This document shows positions 1 through 12,100 of a stretch of DNA of 64,000 bases, in pieces. The notes beneath the pieces are model-generated. The model did not search any database, was not told the origin of the DNA, and saw only the letters and a program-made list of their open reading frames with translations. Source of the stretch: Pomphorhynchus laevis (lineage: Eukaryota; Acanthocephala; Palaeacanthocephala; Echinorhynchida; Pomphorhynchidae); assembly GCA_012934845.2 (NCBI GenBank), contig WNNJ02000706.1, positions 1 through 64,000 of the forward strand. The letters are read 5' to 3'. Made by a program: the position numbers and the translations under genes. The stretch's first letter is position 1. Every line of letters begins with the position of its first letter.

Positions 1-250
1 AATATGTATAACGTATAATAGTAGTGCACAGATGTGCTGAGTAGACAACGGTTTAGGATTTCTTTCGAAATATGGCATTTATACATAATGGTGTTGCTTA
101 TTAGACTAAACTTTGATTTACGACTTTTTGTCACCATGTACGACGAATGAGTACCCGGAAACACTCATCAGTATAATGAAGTACTCACTGGTCGATTCGG
201 TTGCCTGTGTGACATTGTGAATGAAGGCGTTTCCTGACATTTGGCTTATA
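1..250 (-). repeat. SINE-like repeat S2, reverse copy
   Basis: Reverse complement of the repeat at 62640-62935: shared blocks include the track around 195-245 (GGCAACC, GACCAGTG, CTGATGAG on the minus strand) and a conserved end near positions 20-45. The copy at the window end carries tRNA-like A and B boxes; here they are weak. It is clearly dispersed and not a terminal repeat of one 63-kb element, because a third partial copy lies at 26945-27080. Confidence 0.6.
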
Positions 251-1350
251 CCCTTTTAATAGCATTTTCCTTAATTCACTTTTTTTATTTATAAACTTAC
301 TTATTTCCGGTCTAATTATATTTTTACTTTTACATAAAGTTACATTCATTAATGGATTTTATGGTTAGTGTATAATTTTATTGTTATTATTAACATTTAT
401 AATATGATTATAGTATTTTATAGTACAAAAACTGTCTATGATGTAACTTAACCTATCATACTCTTCAATTTATCTTTGACTAATTGAACAAATGAGTTCT
501 TTAGAAAAACTTCAAATATTTTACAATGACTTTTTACTAATGACCAGCTTGACATAGTAAGCATTTTAGTCATTATATAACGAATAAAAATTTTTGTTAT
601 TAAATGTATATTTACACCCTTTTGATAGCATTTTCCTTAATTTCCCCATTTTCAATAAATTCTAGATTATTGATACAAAAATGTTCATTATATTTCAAAA
701 TTAAGAAGTTTGCAATTGCATTCAGTTTCTATAATGTTTGTAATATCATCGGTACATATTAATTTCAATTCTTTATTATAATTGCAAATTTTTCGTCCAA
801 ATGGCGGTAAAAACTTTTACCTTATTTTAGAAATATATTTACTTAAATCTGATCCCATTATTTCTTTACTTTTAGAATTGTTTATAAGTCTACCTATATT
901 TATGGTACATTTATTGATGAATATTACGGTCAGTGTATATTTTTATTCCTATTGTTAACATATATTGTTCGACTATAGTATTTTATATTACAATACCTTT
1001 CGATTATACAACTTGACCGATCAAAATCGTTATATTATAATTATAGTGGTTAATTAATTTTTGATTTATTGAAAAAATGATATCTTTAGAAAAATTTATT
1101 TTTACATAAAGATCTTTTAGCTTATTATCTCTAAAAAGTTGTTTTTATATTTCTAATTATTCATGTATATTTATCTTTTTGTATATTGTTAGCTCTATTT
1201 TTCTTATACCTATTATTGCCATGACTTTTTTGCTTGGATCTAACATGATAATTATAATATACTTGTTTATTATTTACTATACGTCTTCTGCCAATTCTTT
1301 GAACCACATCATTCAATGCTAATGGGTACATGTAATTAAGCGTTTTAACT
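244..1350 (-). mobile_element. Two overlapping fragments of the Naiad-type PLE
   Basis: Read on the minus strand, 608-1350 matches the stretch between the GIY-YIG domain and the start of the reverse transcriptase of the PLE at 43.7-46.5 kb (compare 44190-44800). Positions 244-600 repeat part of the same stretch, and both pieces begin with the same short block. They are old, diverged fossils without an open frame, and show that the family was active over a long period. Confidence 0.7.
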
Positions 1351-1804
1351 CAAGCAATGAAGCTTACTATAAGATATTAATTTATAACCAACTTTATAAA
1401 AGTTGAGTTGTTAACTACTCAACTTTACAATTGAATTGTGGTAGAAAGACAAATTATTTTTTTAAATATTTAATCTGATAATTCGAACGAGAATTTAAAC
1501 AATAAATGAGCAACAGCAGAAACACTATCGATGCATCAATGGATCAAACAGTTTTTGCATCCAATGGAGATCCAGTCTAAGAAGGATTAAAGGTTACTGA
1601 TCTTGTAAATATCTCTGTTTCTAGCACGAAGGGTAAACTACTTCCTGTACAAAAATTAACTAACTAGGTAGTGATAAAGTTGAAAAGCGGTTTGAGAAAA
1701 TCTTCCTCTTAAACATTTTTTTGAGAGTTTGATTCAAAATTTTAGAAGAGTTCTTTTTAATTCTATTCAATTCCTCGAAGCGGAAGTTCGAATTTATTTA
1801 TTTC

Positions 1805-2255
1805 ATCTATAAATAAGCGATTGCGCATAGAAACCGCGATCTATCCTCCATATTTGCAAATAAAAAAATCCCACCTTCACAGGTCGAGTAAAATACATGG
1901 GGTTCACCATTACGGTGAACTAGTCAGCGAAAGCTGACTTGGATATACTTAACCGCATCCTGAAGAAAGCTAGGTTGGCCGTAAAACGAGTTCAGCATGT
2001 GTCGCAGAATGTGAAAACCTAAATGCGCCTCTGGGATACTTGGGCTATCTCGGAATAAGTCTTCTTTTAAAGATGGCGTTCCTCAGAGCAAATACTAAGG
2101 TTTCATAAGCTCATCATGTCCGGAATACCGAGCATAGTCCGCCTTGATTAGACTCTTCGGGGGTGATAGACCCCGGGTGGTTTGATAAGATAGCGGCGTG
2201 TTGTATCGGCTGGAGGGCTCAGATCTTGCTGTAACTGAGGCCTTATAAATTTGGT
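1805..2255 (+). mobile_element. LINE A, 3' end fragment with internal deletion
   Basis: Matches the 3' end of the LINE at 8340-11955. A short piece of the reverse transcriptase (around 1815-1845, matching about 10930-10955) is joined directly to the post-RT segment near 11550, so about 0.6 kb is missing. The 3' UTR with the CTTCGGGGG tract follows at about 2155. Between 1500 and 1690 there is a weakly coding-looking stretch that I cannot assign. Confidence 0.7.
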
Positions 2256-2369
2256 TGAATGCATGACAAAAAGCTTTGTAATTTTCTTGTACTGTTTTGC
2301 TCTTAGCTGTTTTTCTTTTTAGTTCTTATCGGTTATATAGTTATTTAAGAAAATCCCTATAAAGAATCG

Positions 2370-2610
2370 TACAATTTGTAAAATTCATTACACACCAAGA
2401 TTTCTTTTTTGACAAAACCGGACATTAACAAAGAATGTAATTAAATCTATTATCATCTTGACATATAAACAATGCTACAACATTTCATTTATTTAAACAA
2501 ACTTTAGATTGGACATTTTGTCACAACGTATATTTTTTAGTCTTTTATTCATAGTTTTAGTACCTGCGTAAACAAAAACGCTAATAAATATATCTATACA
2601 AGACGTAAGG
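2370..2610. repeat. Dispersed repeat R1, copy 1
   Basis: About 230 bp that recurs at 3500-3730 in the same orientation with moderate divergence. The shared blocks include the stretch around TTTAGATTGGACATTTTG and a CCTGCGT block near the right end. No coding or structural feature is seen in it. It immediately precedes the LINE B fragment, so it could be part of an older composite repeat. Confidence 0.55.
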
Positions 2611-2689
2611 CTTCGTCAGGGTTGTATTTGATCTTAACTTCTGTTCCTTGTTCACATGGACAAAATTACGAGACGGGCTTCTCTGACAG

Positions 2690-3130
2690 ATGTTTCTACG
2701 AATGTATTCGTCTCAGATTCACGTCCGGATTGGGGAAATGGTTTTTGCTGATTCGGAGGATAACAAGTATCCTGAGGTATTGTTTTCGAGAGACGGCAGG
2801 AACATCAGGGAGATTCAGAAGTGTATTTGCGCATCCACTGCATCAATGCGTTCTTTCTACAGGTATGTCGTGGGAGTTAAATCTTTAGGCGAAGATTTTG
2901 GTTTACAACGCAATTTTCGTTCCTATTTTAACATATTGTCATGAACGTTTGGTTTACGGATCGCTTTCCGAATAGAGTTTTCCAGTCCGAACTCTTTGGA
3001 AATAGATCTCGAGATAGAGATCGATACAGGTGGAGATATAAAATCTCGAAACTGACAAAAGAAAAAATAACTCTGATTTGTCGCCTATGATCGTGATGTC
3101 TAGAGTAAATTGGTTCGTGCACTGCCTTTA
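2690..3130 (+). mobile_element. LINE B (RTE-like) C-terminal fragment
   Basis: Encodes the segment just after the reverse transcriptase catalytic core in RTE-type LINEs: a YLG-like block, then LFSRDGRNIREI, then a basic stretch. The same peptide is found on the minus strand at 51539-51808 (there with KYLGILFSRDGRNIREIDKC) and, more decayed, at 38295-38579 (-). The match to the 51-kb copy continues downstream of the stop into the tail up to about 3065. Confidence 0.7.
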
Positions 3131-3499
3131 CTTCCCGACACCCGGACTAGTGGCTGACAGAAAAATTCTTGTGTATTTTTATTTTTTTGATTGCCAAGAA
3201 ATTGTATTTATTTTATTATTTAAATAATTTGAAAAAATAAAATATTATGGCAATTCGTAAAATTATTAATCTAATAATTAATAAATATTTGCAACTATTT
3301 ACTGGTATTTTGCGATATCTATCATCTTGTGAATAAGCTACATTAAATCTTATGAAACCAATAGGTAGTATTATATTATAAATAGATTGTTCCTGCATAT
3401 TTATTGTTTGTCTTGCTTTCGTTAAATTTGTACAAAGTAAAAATTTATTTAAGTAAAACACGTGGGCATACTATTATTTTGGTTTTCATACATTTTATC
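3131..3499. other. AT-rich spacer
   Basis: No gene, repeat or structured site recognised. Confidence 0.5.
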
Positions 3500-3730
3500 G
3501 TTAATCCCCGTTGAGATGCCCAGGATTATTAACAAACAATACTGATCATTAATAAAGATTGTAGTTAACTCCATTATCATCTTGAACATCGACAATGCTA
3601 CTAATTTTCATTTATTTAATTAAACTTTAGATTGGACATTTTGACAACAACATATCTTTTAGTTTTTATTTATAGTTTTGGCCCTGCGTCAAAAATAAAT
3701 ACCTACAAGAAATATATCTATACAATATAA
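3500..3730. repeat. Dispersed repeat R1, copy 2
   Basis: Direct-orientation copy of 2370-2610; see that entry. Confidence 0.55.
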
Positions 3731-4298
3731 ATACGTACACTTACAACGAGTCACGAGATTACGAGTCAATGAGACATTCTGCAACGAGTCAAAAAAATTG
3801 AAGACTGACATTCAGCATCGATAGAGTTTGACACAAATTAAGTAACATAAAAACGTCACACGAACGTTCGATATCTACGAGTTCTGGTCAATCGATATGA
3901 TGTACGTGCAACAGTTGCACTTCGCTCCAACCTGTTCCAATCGCTCGCAATCTACGCTTATTTCAACAGTAAATCAACTAAAATATATTGTTCCTTCTAA
4001 ACAGTCTATTCTTGCATAATCAAATTCTCGCAAAGATATCGACGACTATGTTTTGATTGAATTCAAATGCACCGCATTAAGATGCGGTGCATTTGAATGT
4101 GAGCAAACCAAATTTGAAAATATCAAAACTTATTTGTATTTAAATAATGACTATGTGACTGCATTTTAAAAGTCTTATCCATTTGAATGATACAAAATTT
4201 GATTTTAAATATATCAAAACTTTGATTTAAAATCTAAGTTTATCGAATATTCGTTGACCATAATAATAGTATAAGTTCAAAACTTAAAACATCAAGCA
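3731..4298. other. Spacer with a perfect 17-bp palindrome
   Basis: No gene is seen. Positions 4061-4077 and 4082-4098 are perfect inverted repeats of 17 bp around the 4-nt loop TAAG. One of several such near-loopless perfect palindromes in the window. It is not followed by a T tract and there is no reason to call it a terminator. Confidence 0.6.
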
Positions 4299-4748
4299 TC
4301 ATCCATCGACTATTTCAATAATGTATTCATGTCTATTGCGCCAGTTTCTGGAATGATGAAAATGTCGCTTTAAATGCTTTTTGGATTTGGGCATTCTGCT
4401 GTCCATGCCAAATGGATTAAAAACGGTTCGGTCATCTAGAAAGGAAAAATGTGAAAATGAGATTTTATCTGATGCCCTTCTTCTATGTTTTCGGAATGAA
4501 TGTGATGAATTCAAGGATGAAACAGGCATTTGGTATATAAAATTATGCGGCGAGTCAGAGTAGAATTTGTCTATGTGGAAAGCGTCATCTTCATAATTTA
4601 GATGCATCAATAAAAATGGTAACGCTGATAGTGCATTTCCCCAATCGTTTTCACGATGGTAATTTCGTTCGGGTCGTTTCGATTTTGGGTGCGTTTTCTG
4701 TTTAGGATAAGTGTGTATCCTTACATGATAACATTGATCCTTGAACAT
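4299..4748 (-). CDS. Hypothetical basic protein, 149 residues
   Basis: An open frame with clearly higher GC than its surroundings, starting at an ATG directly after an in-frame stop. The product is rich in Lys, Arg, His, Ser and Phe, with short runs such as KHRRRASDK and SKKHLKRHFHH. No signal peptide or membrane segment is visible and no family is recognised. Near the N-terminus a GTAAGG and a CCTAAACAG lie 27 nt apart, in phase, so a tiny intron is possible and the first 20 residues are uncertain. A shorter frame on the other strand (4381-4563) is probably a shadow. It might be a host exon or a decayed element gene. Confidence 0.35.
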   Translation of the reverse strand: MFKDQCYHVRIHTYPKQKTHPKSKRPERNYHRENDWGNALSALPFLLMHLNYEDDAFHIDKFYSDSPHNFIYQMPVSSLNSSHSFRKHRRRASDKISFSHFSFLDDRTVFNPFGMDSRMPKSKKHLKRHFHHSRNWRNRHEYIIEIVDG

Positions 4749-5574
4749 TATCTTCTAGAAAGTGAGTTTTCGGTGGCGACTTATTCCAAAATTATAGTTA
4801 CACCTACATGTAGAAGTTTTAATGTCAGTTGAAAGCGTGATTCATTTGGTTATAATGAATAATAGTATTAGTCTTTTAGATCCATATTGTAACTTATTGA
4901 AACAACGTAAGAATACAGGTAAGTTAACAGATCAAACCGATTTGAAGAATATATTTGAATTTGGTTTATTAGCACTGATTGGTTCTTTAGCGATAAATAA
5001 AACGAATATAAAATCTTAAATTACTATAAAATTAAAATTGTTGATTTAGAAAGTAAAACAAATTTCTAGAAAAAATTTGAAAAATCAAAACTTAGAAGTT
5101 GCTTTTTCTAAATTTAGTTTAATAGCACATTAATAAAACAGATTTGTACAGAAAATAGGGGTCTGTGAAATTTTGAAAAATTATATGGCGTATTAAGTGT
5201 ACATTTTAATACTCTTAAGAATTTTACAAAATGTGGTGTTCCACAAAATTGGATATTACATCCACTACCATTATTTTGTATAGAAAATATGGGTCTGAAA
5301 TTTTGAAAAATTTTAAAAAATGACGTATTAAGTCGGAGCTTTTTTTAATTTATATAAATAATTTATATAAATATAACGGTTACCCTCAAAGAGCTCAGAA
5401 AAAATTCAGGAATAAAATTATTTACGAAACTCAAAATTCAATGACAGGAGTTTCGATAATAAAGACTTTACACCAAAATACAGCATGCAAGAAAAAAAAG
5501 TAGGTCATAACAAAGTCAGATAAAAAAATGACAGATTCCACTTCATTTTTCTTCGTCTTCCCTTTCTCTTTCAT
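4749..5574. other. AT-rich spacer
   Basis: Nothing recognisable. A 65-codon frame at 4822-5019 (+) has no recognisable features and is not supported as a gene. Confidence 0.45.
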
Positions 5575-8335
5575 GACTTCAGGTCCAGGGAATCTGAGCC
5601 CCCCCCCAACTGATCCAACACGCCGCCTTCCGACTGAACCACCCGGGGTCTTTCACCCCCCCCCCCGAAGAATCCAATCGGCGCGACTATGCTGGGTAAA
5701 CGAGATACGAAGAGCTTAAGAAACCTAAGCCTTTGCTCTGGAGGACGTCCTCTTGAGAAGAAGACTTATCCCGAGATAGCCCAAGTGCCCCAAAGGCGCA
5801 CCTGGGCTTTCCCTTACAATAACAGATGCTAGGCCTGTTTCAGGGCACACCTAGCTTTCTTCAGGATACGTTTGAGTCTATCAAGGTCAGCTTTCGCCGA
5901 GGAAGTGGTTCAGATGCAAATATGGAGGAGAGCGCATATAGTGCTAATCTCTTAAGTTTTTGCTTTGTTGCAGGGGGAACATGAAAGACTACCGCCTGCG
6001 ATTTGGCGGAGTTTAAAATAAGATTGAATATGGGTTACTTGTCTTTTATCCTAAAAAGAATCGGCTCATGTCCGAGACTACGTCTTTACACCTGTATCAA
6101 GTGAACAGGGCTGTGGTGTCATCAACGTACACCGCTATACGTTGTTCGCGTTTAAATATTTTTAATAAGTTAATAAGGGCAGCAAGGTATAAGATAGGAG
6201 AAAATGGAGGACCTTGAGGCACACACGTAATAGGGTAGATCTGACGCGCATCAGGGTCGTCTTCATAATAAAATCGCTTGGTGTACAGCAGAATCTCCAC
6301 CATCTTCACAATTCAAGCAGGCAACCCGAGGGATCTGAGAGAAGAGATCACAAAGAGAATAAAGATGCGGTCAAATGCAGCAGAAAAGTCAAGGAAAACT
6401 GCCACAACTAGCCGATAGCTATTCTCTTGACAAAACTACTCCACCTCACCAACTGTTGAATGAACCGAGCAACCATTGACGAACCTATGAAAACCTGGAG
6501 GGATCAAATTTCGCCAAATTAAATGATCGCAGATTTTACGCGCATGCGCTTTTTCGTAAACGACACGATAGCATTTTGAATCGAAATGGGTCGCGGATCT
6601 TTGGGGCATTAGCAGGATTTTTTCTTAGGAAAAAACACGCTTACTAATATTGATGCCTGCTACATCGGATAGAGAGGCTAAAAGCATTGTGACGAGCACC
6701 TCTCTTCTCTGATCAGATGTCAAATGCTGACAGACCCGAGAAGAAAGTGGAACGACGGATTTGGAGGTGCCCGGGAGTGGATCACAGGAGTTAAGGATAT
6801 CCGTAATAGATAGATCCCTACTCATGAAGTTACACCAATGCGGGATTAGTTGAGGTGATTGAGTGGCTCCATAGTTGTGTAGGGCTAGTGACTCCTCCTA
6901 AACTTTATAAAGGCCTACATTCATTAACCAACCCAATGCTCTATCTTTCCAGCAAACAAACTTCTCCTTCTTGAAAATCTTCCAAAAGGAAGACTGAGAA
7001 GGATTAAGGCGAGCAATACTCGTCCTATCCCTACTCAGCTGGAACCTATATCTAGTGCTCCAGTATTCATTCGAGAGAGCCGGTCTGGCGGAAACAGAGA
7101 GATTGGGGAGGTTAAGCAATTTTGCTAGGACCTTGAGTTTTGTCGTAGTGGGATTGTATATACAACCTTTATAGGTAGTCGATAAAATTTTGGTAGCTTG
7201 CGAAAAGAGGTAGTTATTAAATTCGGTCAGACTCTCATTTCCTATTATGGGAAAGAGTTGGATAGCCGCTTGGAAGAAGGCCACTCTGATCGGATCAAAG
7301 TGAAACCTCCTTTCCTTCGAAGCAACATATCTTCCTCAATTCTCCAACGAATTAGGTCATGAGAGGTAAACAATTGCTAGCGCGACTGCTCTGTGCAGAG
7401 GGGTTTTAACAACAACCTCGAAATAAGCAGTAAAATGTCGAGGATAGAATTTGTTGATGTGCAATGAAAGGTAGGTGATGGGGGTTTGTAAATAAGATAA
7501 CCGTTCCTAGCTCTGCGAAACGCTGCATTGATCCAACGACCAATTCTGTCGTTGAAATTCCCAAGTATCATGTCATAACCGCTGTCAATAATACTATCCA
7601 GGAGGTCACGGTTTTTGTGAATTTCCCCTGGACGGATGTAGACATGGGCTAGACTTAGGCGTTTACCGTTATTACTTAGTTAAACTACTAAACAAGACAT
7701 GGCCGGACATAAGTAGGTTAATAAGAGAAAGGACATTAAGGAGCACTTAACTAATGTCAAGATTCCTTGAGATGAAGATGAGTGAGGTGGAGTTATGTAG
7801 GGAGTATAGTGGGTACAGATATTCTTTGGGATAAATCGAGTTATGCCCTGGGCAAGACGGATAGACAGCGTCTCCTTAAGGACTATAACAACTGCATTTC
7901 TACCAGATAGAAGTCTAAGGGCAGAAGCACCTCTCGAGTTCCACTGAAGGATATTCAGTGAAAAAGGATCACGAGTACTCTGCATTGTAATAAGTTTCTC
8001 TTTTTAGGGATGGGGGAAGCACCTCTTCATAGCCTGAAGATAACAAAACATTACTGACCTCATCGCTGTGACGTTGAGTTGAAGAGCATCCAATACAAAC
8101 ATATTTGTCGGTTGGAATTCGGTTAGAATTTGCTTGAAATTGAACATTGTTTGATACTCCAACAATTTGTTCGCTCGTGCACATTTTTCTTGAAATTGCT
8201 ACACACATTGTAGCAATTTTTGCCAATTTAAAACCAACAAAAAAATAAAAAGTGTACACGTCGGTTCTACAAAGAAAAGCGTTTTTGCTGCTGAGATGAT
8301 TCAAAACTCAACAAATCACAACGAAATTTCCTCAA
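5575..8335 (-). mobile_element. LINE A copy 1 (APE-type non-LTR retrotransposon)
   Basis: Minus-strand copy of the LINE at 8340-11955. Order on its own strand: remains of ORF1 N-terminus (about 8304-7990), endonuclease start (7985), linker, reverse transcriptase, and a 3' UTR with a C/G homopolymer at about 5650. The ORF1 zinc-knuckle region is missing: an ORF1-like peptide (EEVLPPS) runs straight into the ORF2 start, an internal deletion relative to copy 2. Its 5' end abuts the 5' end of the plus-strand copy near 8340, giving a head-to-head pair. Confidence 0.85.
6097..7985 (-). pseudogene. LINE A ORF2 (endonuclease-reverse transcriptase), broken
   Basis: Product would nick DNA (APE-like endonuclease) and copy the element RNA at the nick by target-primed reverse transcription. 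The frame is split into several pieces. The endonuclease start has SLNILQWNSRGASALRLLSG, as in the APE fold of I/Jockey-group LINEs. The linker (7284-6898) is well kept. The RT piece (6309-6097) has PDARQIYPITCVPQGPPFSP and the catalytic YVDD box intact, unlike the plus-strand copy, where it reads YAND. Stops and frameshifts make it inactive. The family is I/Jockey/R1-like; I cannot fix the clade and see no RNase H. Confidence 0.8.
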
Positions 8336-8617
8336 AACAAAGTATACTCTCAAATTGTAACCACAATGGAACGGTAAGTGACGTTTCTTTGTTTGTTAAT
8401 GAGGAAGAGTTACTCCCCCAGTCAAAAAATTATCAAATTTGGCTATAATTACGGCCACTAGGCCAATCGAGAAATATCTTTTGTTCCGTACATTCCTACG
8501 GGGGTTTGTTCTAAAGTTTAATAATAGAGTCGTTTTCAACAACGTAAAATTTTTGACAACTCCCTGAGAGTCTCTTTTGCGTCATTAGATCTACTAAATG
8601 AATATTATCAGTATTTA

Positions 8618-9265
8618 TTGGAAAACCTGTCATTAACTGGTTCAATAATGCTAAAACCAATAATGGCCTCAATTAAAATCACCAATTTCCTCCTCCAAAT
8701 GGAGGTCGAGAACCTTGAGTTACTCCAAAGCAAATTTGGCCTATCCAATTTGCGTCAACTTAAGGGGAGGGATGGAACTGAACTCCCTATCGCTTTTTGC
8801 TCGTCAGAAATTAATAACGGGCAATTGATATTTAAGAATAAAACAAATCCTATTCTGGGATATAATTTACTATTTCAAATGATAGATCAAGATGACCTTA
8901 CCTATCCTCACTGCTCCTCCTGTCACAAGTGGGGACACTGGAAATCGTCTTGCAATTCGACTCCGCACTGTGGGGTGTGTGGTGAAGATAATTGCCATAA
9001 TTTACTAAAAGGTGAAAAATGTGTTGCCCCACCAACCTGGTCTAATTGTAATGGATCTCATCCGACTTGGTCCCGACGATGTCCAGCATTCAAGAATTAC
9101 ATAAAAATATGCATTACTGCGAACCGGCCTAAATCCTTCGCCGAAACTTCAAAGACTCAAAGTAATGATAGACAAATGTCTGGTTCTGATATATTGAAAA
9201 TCGTCATTCTAAAAAACAATGAAGCCATTGTAACAATGCAACGCATGATTGAACAACTTGTTTGA
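8618..9265 (+). pseudogene. LINE A ORF1 (Gag-like RNA-binding protein), broken
   Basis: ORF1 proteins of I/Jockey/CR1-type LINEs bind the element RNA into a ribonucleoprotein. The C-terminal half shows the typical three-knuckle cluster: C-x2-C-x4-H-x4-C (HCSSCHKWGHWKSSC), then CGVCGEDNC, then CNGSHPTWSRRCPAFKNY. A coding-like N-terminal part runs from about 8370 (NEEELLPQSKNYQIWL) but in other frames. The true C-terminus probably ran beyond 9265, where coding-like sequence continues. The spacer to ORF2 is about 240 bp. Confidence 0.75.
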
Positions 9266-9504
9266 GGCTTATTGGGCGCGGCACCAGCGCCGGCCACTGC
9301 TGTTCTTCAATCGAAGAAACGCGGTGCATCATTACCCAAGGTTCCGCCTTTAAGGTAAGAAGACTACTGAAGAATAAGAATGCCCGGGAAAATGAAGATA
9401 TTGCCCAGTAGGCTCAGACCCCGGATGGGGCTAGTGGCAGGGGGAGACCTTCCTGCATCTAGTTCTGTCTAGGTTGGCTGCTCCCGTCCAACTGATATTC
9501 CACA

Positions 9505-11764
9505 ATGGTGAGTAAACCCGAGGCTTTTTCACTGAATATTCTTCAGTGGAACTCGGGAGGTGCTTCTGCCCTTAGACTTCTATCTGGTAGAGATGCAGAT
9601 GTTATAGTCATTCAGGAGACGCGGTCTATCCGTCTCCCCCAGGACATTACTCGATTTATTCCAAAGCATATCTGTTCCCACTATACTCCGTACATAACCT
9701 CACCTCACTCCTCTTCATCTCAAGGACTCTTGACCTTAGTTAAGTGCTCCTTAAGATTTCCCTCTTGCTAAATTACTCTTGTTCAGCCCTGTCTTGTTTG
9801 GTAGTTTCACTCGTTAAGAACGGTAAACGCCTCAGTCTAGCCAATGTTTACATCCTCCAAGGGAGATTCACAAGCATCGTTCCCTTCTGGATGGTATTAT
9901 TAATAGCGGCTACGACATAGTACTAGGTGACTTCAACGACAGAACTGGTCGTTGGATCAATGCAACACTTCGCAAAGCTAGGAACGGTTATCTTATTCAC
10001 AAACCCCCGTCACCTACCTTTCATTGAAATCAACGAATTCACTCCTCGACATTTTACTGCTCCACGAGAGGTGGTTGTTAAAACCCTTCTGCACGGAGCA
10101 GTCGCGAACACATCTGTCCACCTCTCATGATCTAATTTGCTGTCGGTTAGAAGATGATATACTGCTTCGTAGATTCCACTTTGACCCAATCAGAGTGGCT
10201 TTCTTCCAGGCAACTATCCAACGCTTCCCCCGAATTGGTAATGAGAGTTTAACCGAATTTAATTCCTACCTCTTTTCGCAAGCTACCGCGTTGCTTTCGA
10301 CAACCTTTAAAGGTCGCATTTTCAATCCCACTCCGCCAAAACTCAAGGTTCTAGCTAAACTGATAAACCTCCCTAATCTCTCTTCCTCCGCCAGACAACC
10401 CTCTCAAATGAATACTGGCGCACCAGATATTGGTTCCAGCTGAGTAGGTATAGGGCGAGCATTTCTCGTCTTGACCCTTCTCAGTCTACCTTTTGGAAGA
10501 TATTCAAGAAAGAGAAGTGTGTTTGTTGGAGGGATAGGGTTTTAGGTTGGATCAGTAGCATATGCCTTGATAAAGTTTTGGAAGAGTCACTAGCCCTTCA
10601 CAATTATGGAGCCACGCAATCTCCGCAACCAATCTCGCCTTGGGGAGACTTCAGGAGTAGATACTTATCTGTCACAGATATTCTCAACGCCTGGGGGCCT
10701 CTTCCGGGCACATCCTAATATGTCGCTCCACTCTCTTCCCGTGTCTGTCAACTTTTGACAGCCGATAAAAGAAGGGAGGTGGCCGTCACAATGCTATTAG
10801 CCACCCCATCCGATGTGGCGGGAACCAACATTAGCAAGAGAATTTTTATATCAAAAAAGTTTCCCGTCTCTTGTCCAAAAGACCTACGGCCCATTTCGAT
10901 TCAAAATTCCCTCTTCTCGATCTACGAAAAAGCGCTTGCGCGTAGAATCCGCGATCATCTGATTAGGCGAAATTTAATCCCACCTGGTTTCTATGGGTTT
11001 GTCAAAGGTCGCTCGGTCCATTCAGCAGTTTGTGAAGTGCATCGGTTTTGTCAGGAGAACTGTCATCAGCCAACTGTGGCTGTTTTCCTTGATTTTTCCG
11101 CTGCATTTGACAACATCTCAATTCCCTTTGTTATCTCTTCTCTCAGGTCCCTCGGGTTGCCTACGAGAATTGTTAACAGGGTGGAGATACTGCTGTACAC
11201 CAAGCGATTTTATTATGATGACGACCCTGATGCGCGTCAGTTCTACACTATTACGGGTGTGCCTCAAGGCTCCTTCTCTCCTATCTTATATCTTGCTGCT
11301 TCCATCAATCTATTAAAATATTAAAACGCGATCAACGTCTAGTGGTGTACGCTAATGACACCAAAGCCCTGTTCTCTGGACGCAGGTGTAAAGACGTAGT
11401 CTCGGACATCAGCCGCTTCTTTTTAAGATTAAAAGACCAGCTGCCCAGGTGTAACCTTGTTCTAAATTCCGCCAAATCGCAGGTGGTTGTCTTTCATGGC
11501 ACCCCTGCGACAAAGCAAAAACTTAAGAGACCAGCACTCTCTGCGCTCTCCTCCATATTTGCCACTGAACTACTCCCTTCCTTCACAAGTCGAGTAAAAT
11601 ACCTGGGGTTCACCGTTTCGGTGAACTGGTCGGCGAAAGCCGACCTGGATAGACTCAAACGTATCCTGAAGAGAGCTAGGTGGGCTCTGAAACGGGCTCA
11701 GCATATGTCGTTGAATGGGAAAACCCATGTACGTCTTTGGGGTACCTGGGCTATCTCGGGATAA
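9505..11764 (+). pseudogene. LINE A ORF2 (endonuclease-reverse transcriptase), broken
   Basis: Endonuclease: LNILQWNSGGASALRLL, then DADVIVIQETRSIRL (the catalytic Glu of QET is kept). Linker at 10024-10443. RT at 10755-11324 shows CPKDLRPISIQNSLF (finger motif), GFVKGRSVHSAV, VAVFLDFSAAFDNI (motif A, Asp kept) and TGVPQGSFSPILYL (motif B). Motif C at 11342 reads VYANDTKAL: the first Asp of the usual YxDD is Asn here, although the minus-strand copy still has YVDD. The post-RT thumb (SRVKYLGFTVSVNW) is kept to 11764. Several frames are used, so it is inactive. Confidence 0.85.
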
Positions 11765-12100
11765 GTCTTATTCTCAAGAGGACGTCCCCCAGAGCAAAGG
11801 CTGAGGTTTCTTAAGCTCTTCGTCTCTCGTTTACCCAGCATCGTCCGCACCGAATGGATTCTTCGGGGGGGGGTTGAAAGACCCCGGGTGGTTTAATCGG
11901 AAAGCGGCGTGTTGGATTGTTGGAGGCTCAGATCCCCATTGATTTGAGGCCAGAATAAAGTTGAAGACTCCGATAATAATGACCATGATGATTCGCTTCG
12001 AAACTATTTATCTTAGAATATTTATCGGTTGTAATTATTTATTTATCCTTTTGTGAGTAAGAAAATCTATTATTATTAATTTAAAACCAATAACGAAACA

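Larger units (their letters stand above)
8340..11955 (+). mobile_element. LINE A copy 2, near full length
   Basis: The longest copy of this LINE in the window: ORF1 with zinc knuckles (8370-9265), ORF2 with APE endonuclease (9505) and reverse transcriptase (10755-11764), then a GC-rich 3' UTR with a run of nine G near 11866 and an ending shared by all copies (around 11930-11955). Both ORFs are broken several times, so it is a fossil, but still close to the copies at 5575-8335 and 49110-51245. The GC content is well above that of the surroundings. Confidence 0.85.

Noticed and set aside
5528-5719. Proline-rich plus-strand protein
   Set aside because: Antisense of the LINE A 3' UTR with its C homopolymer.
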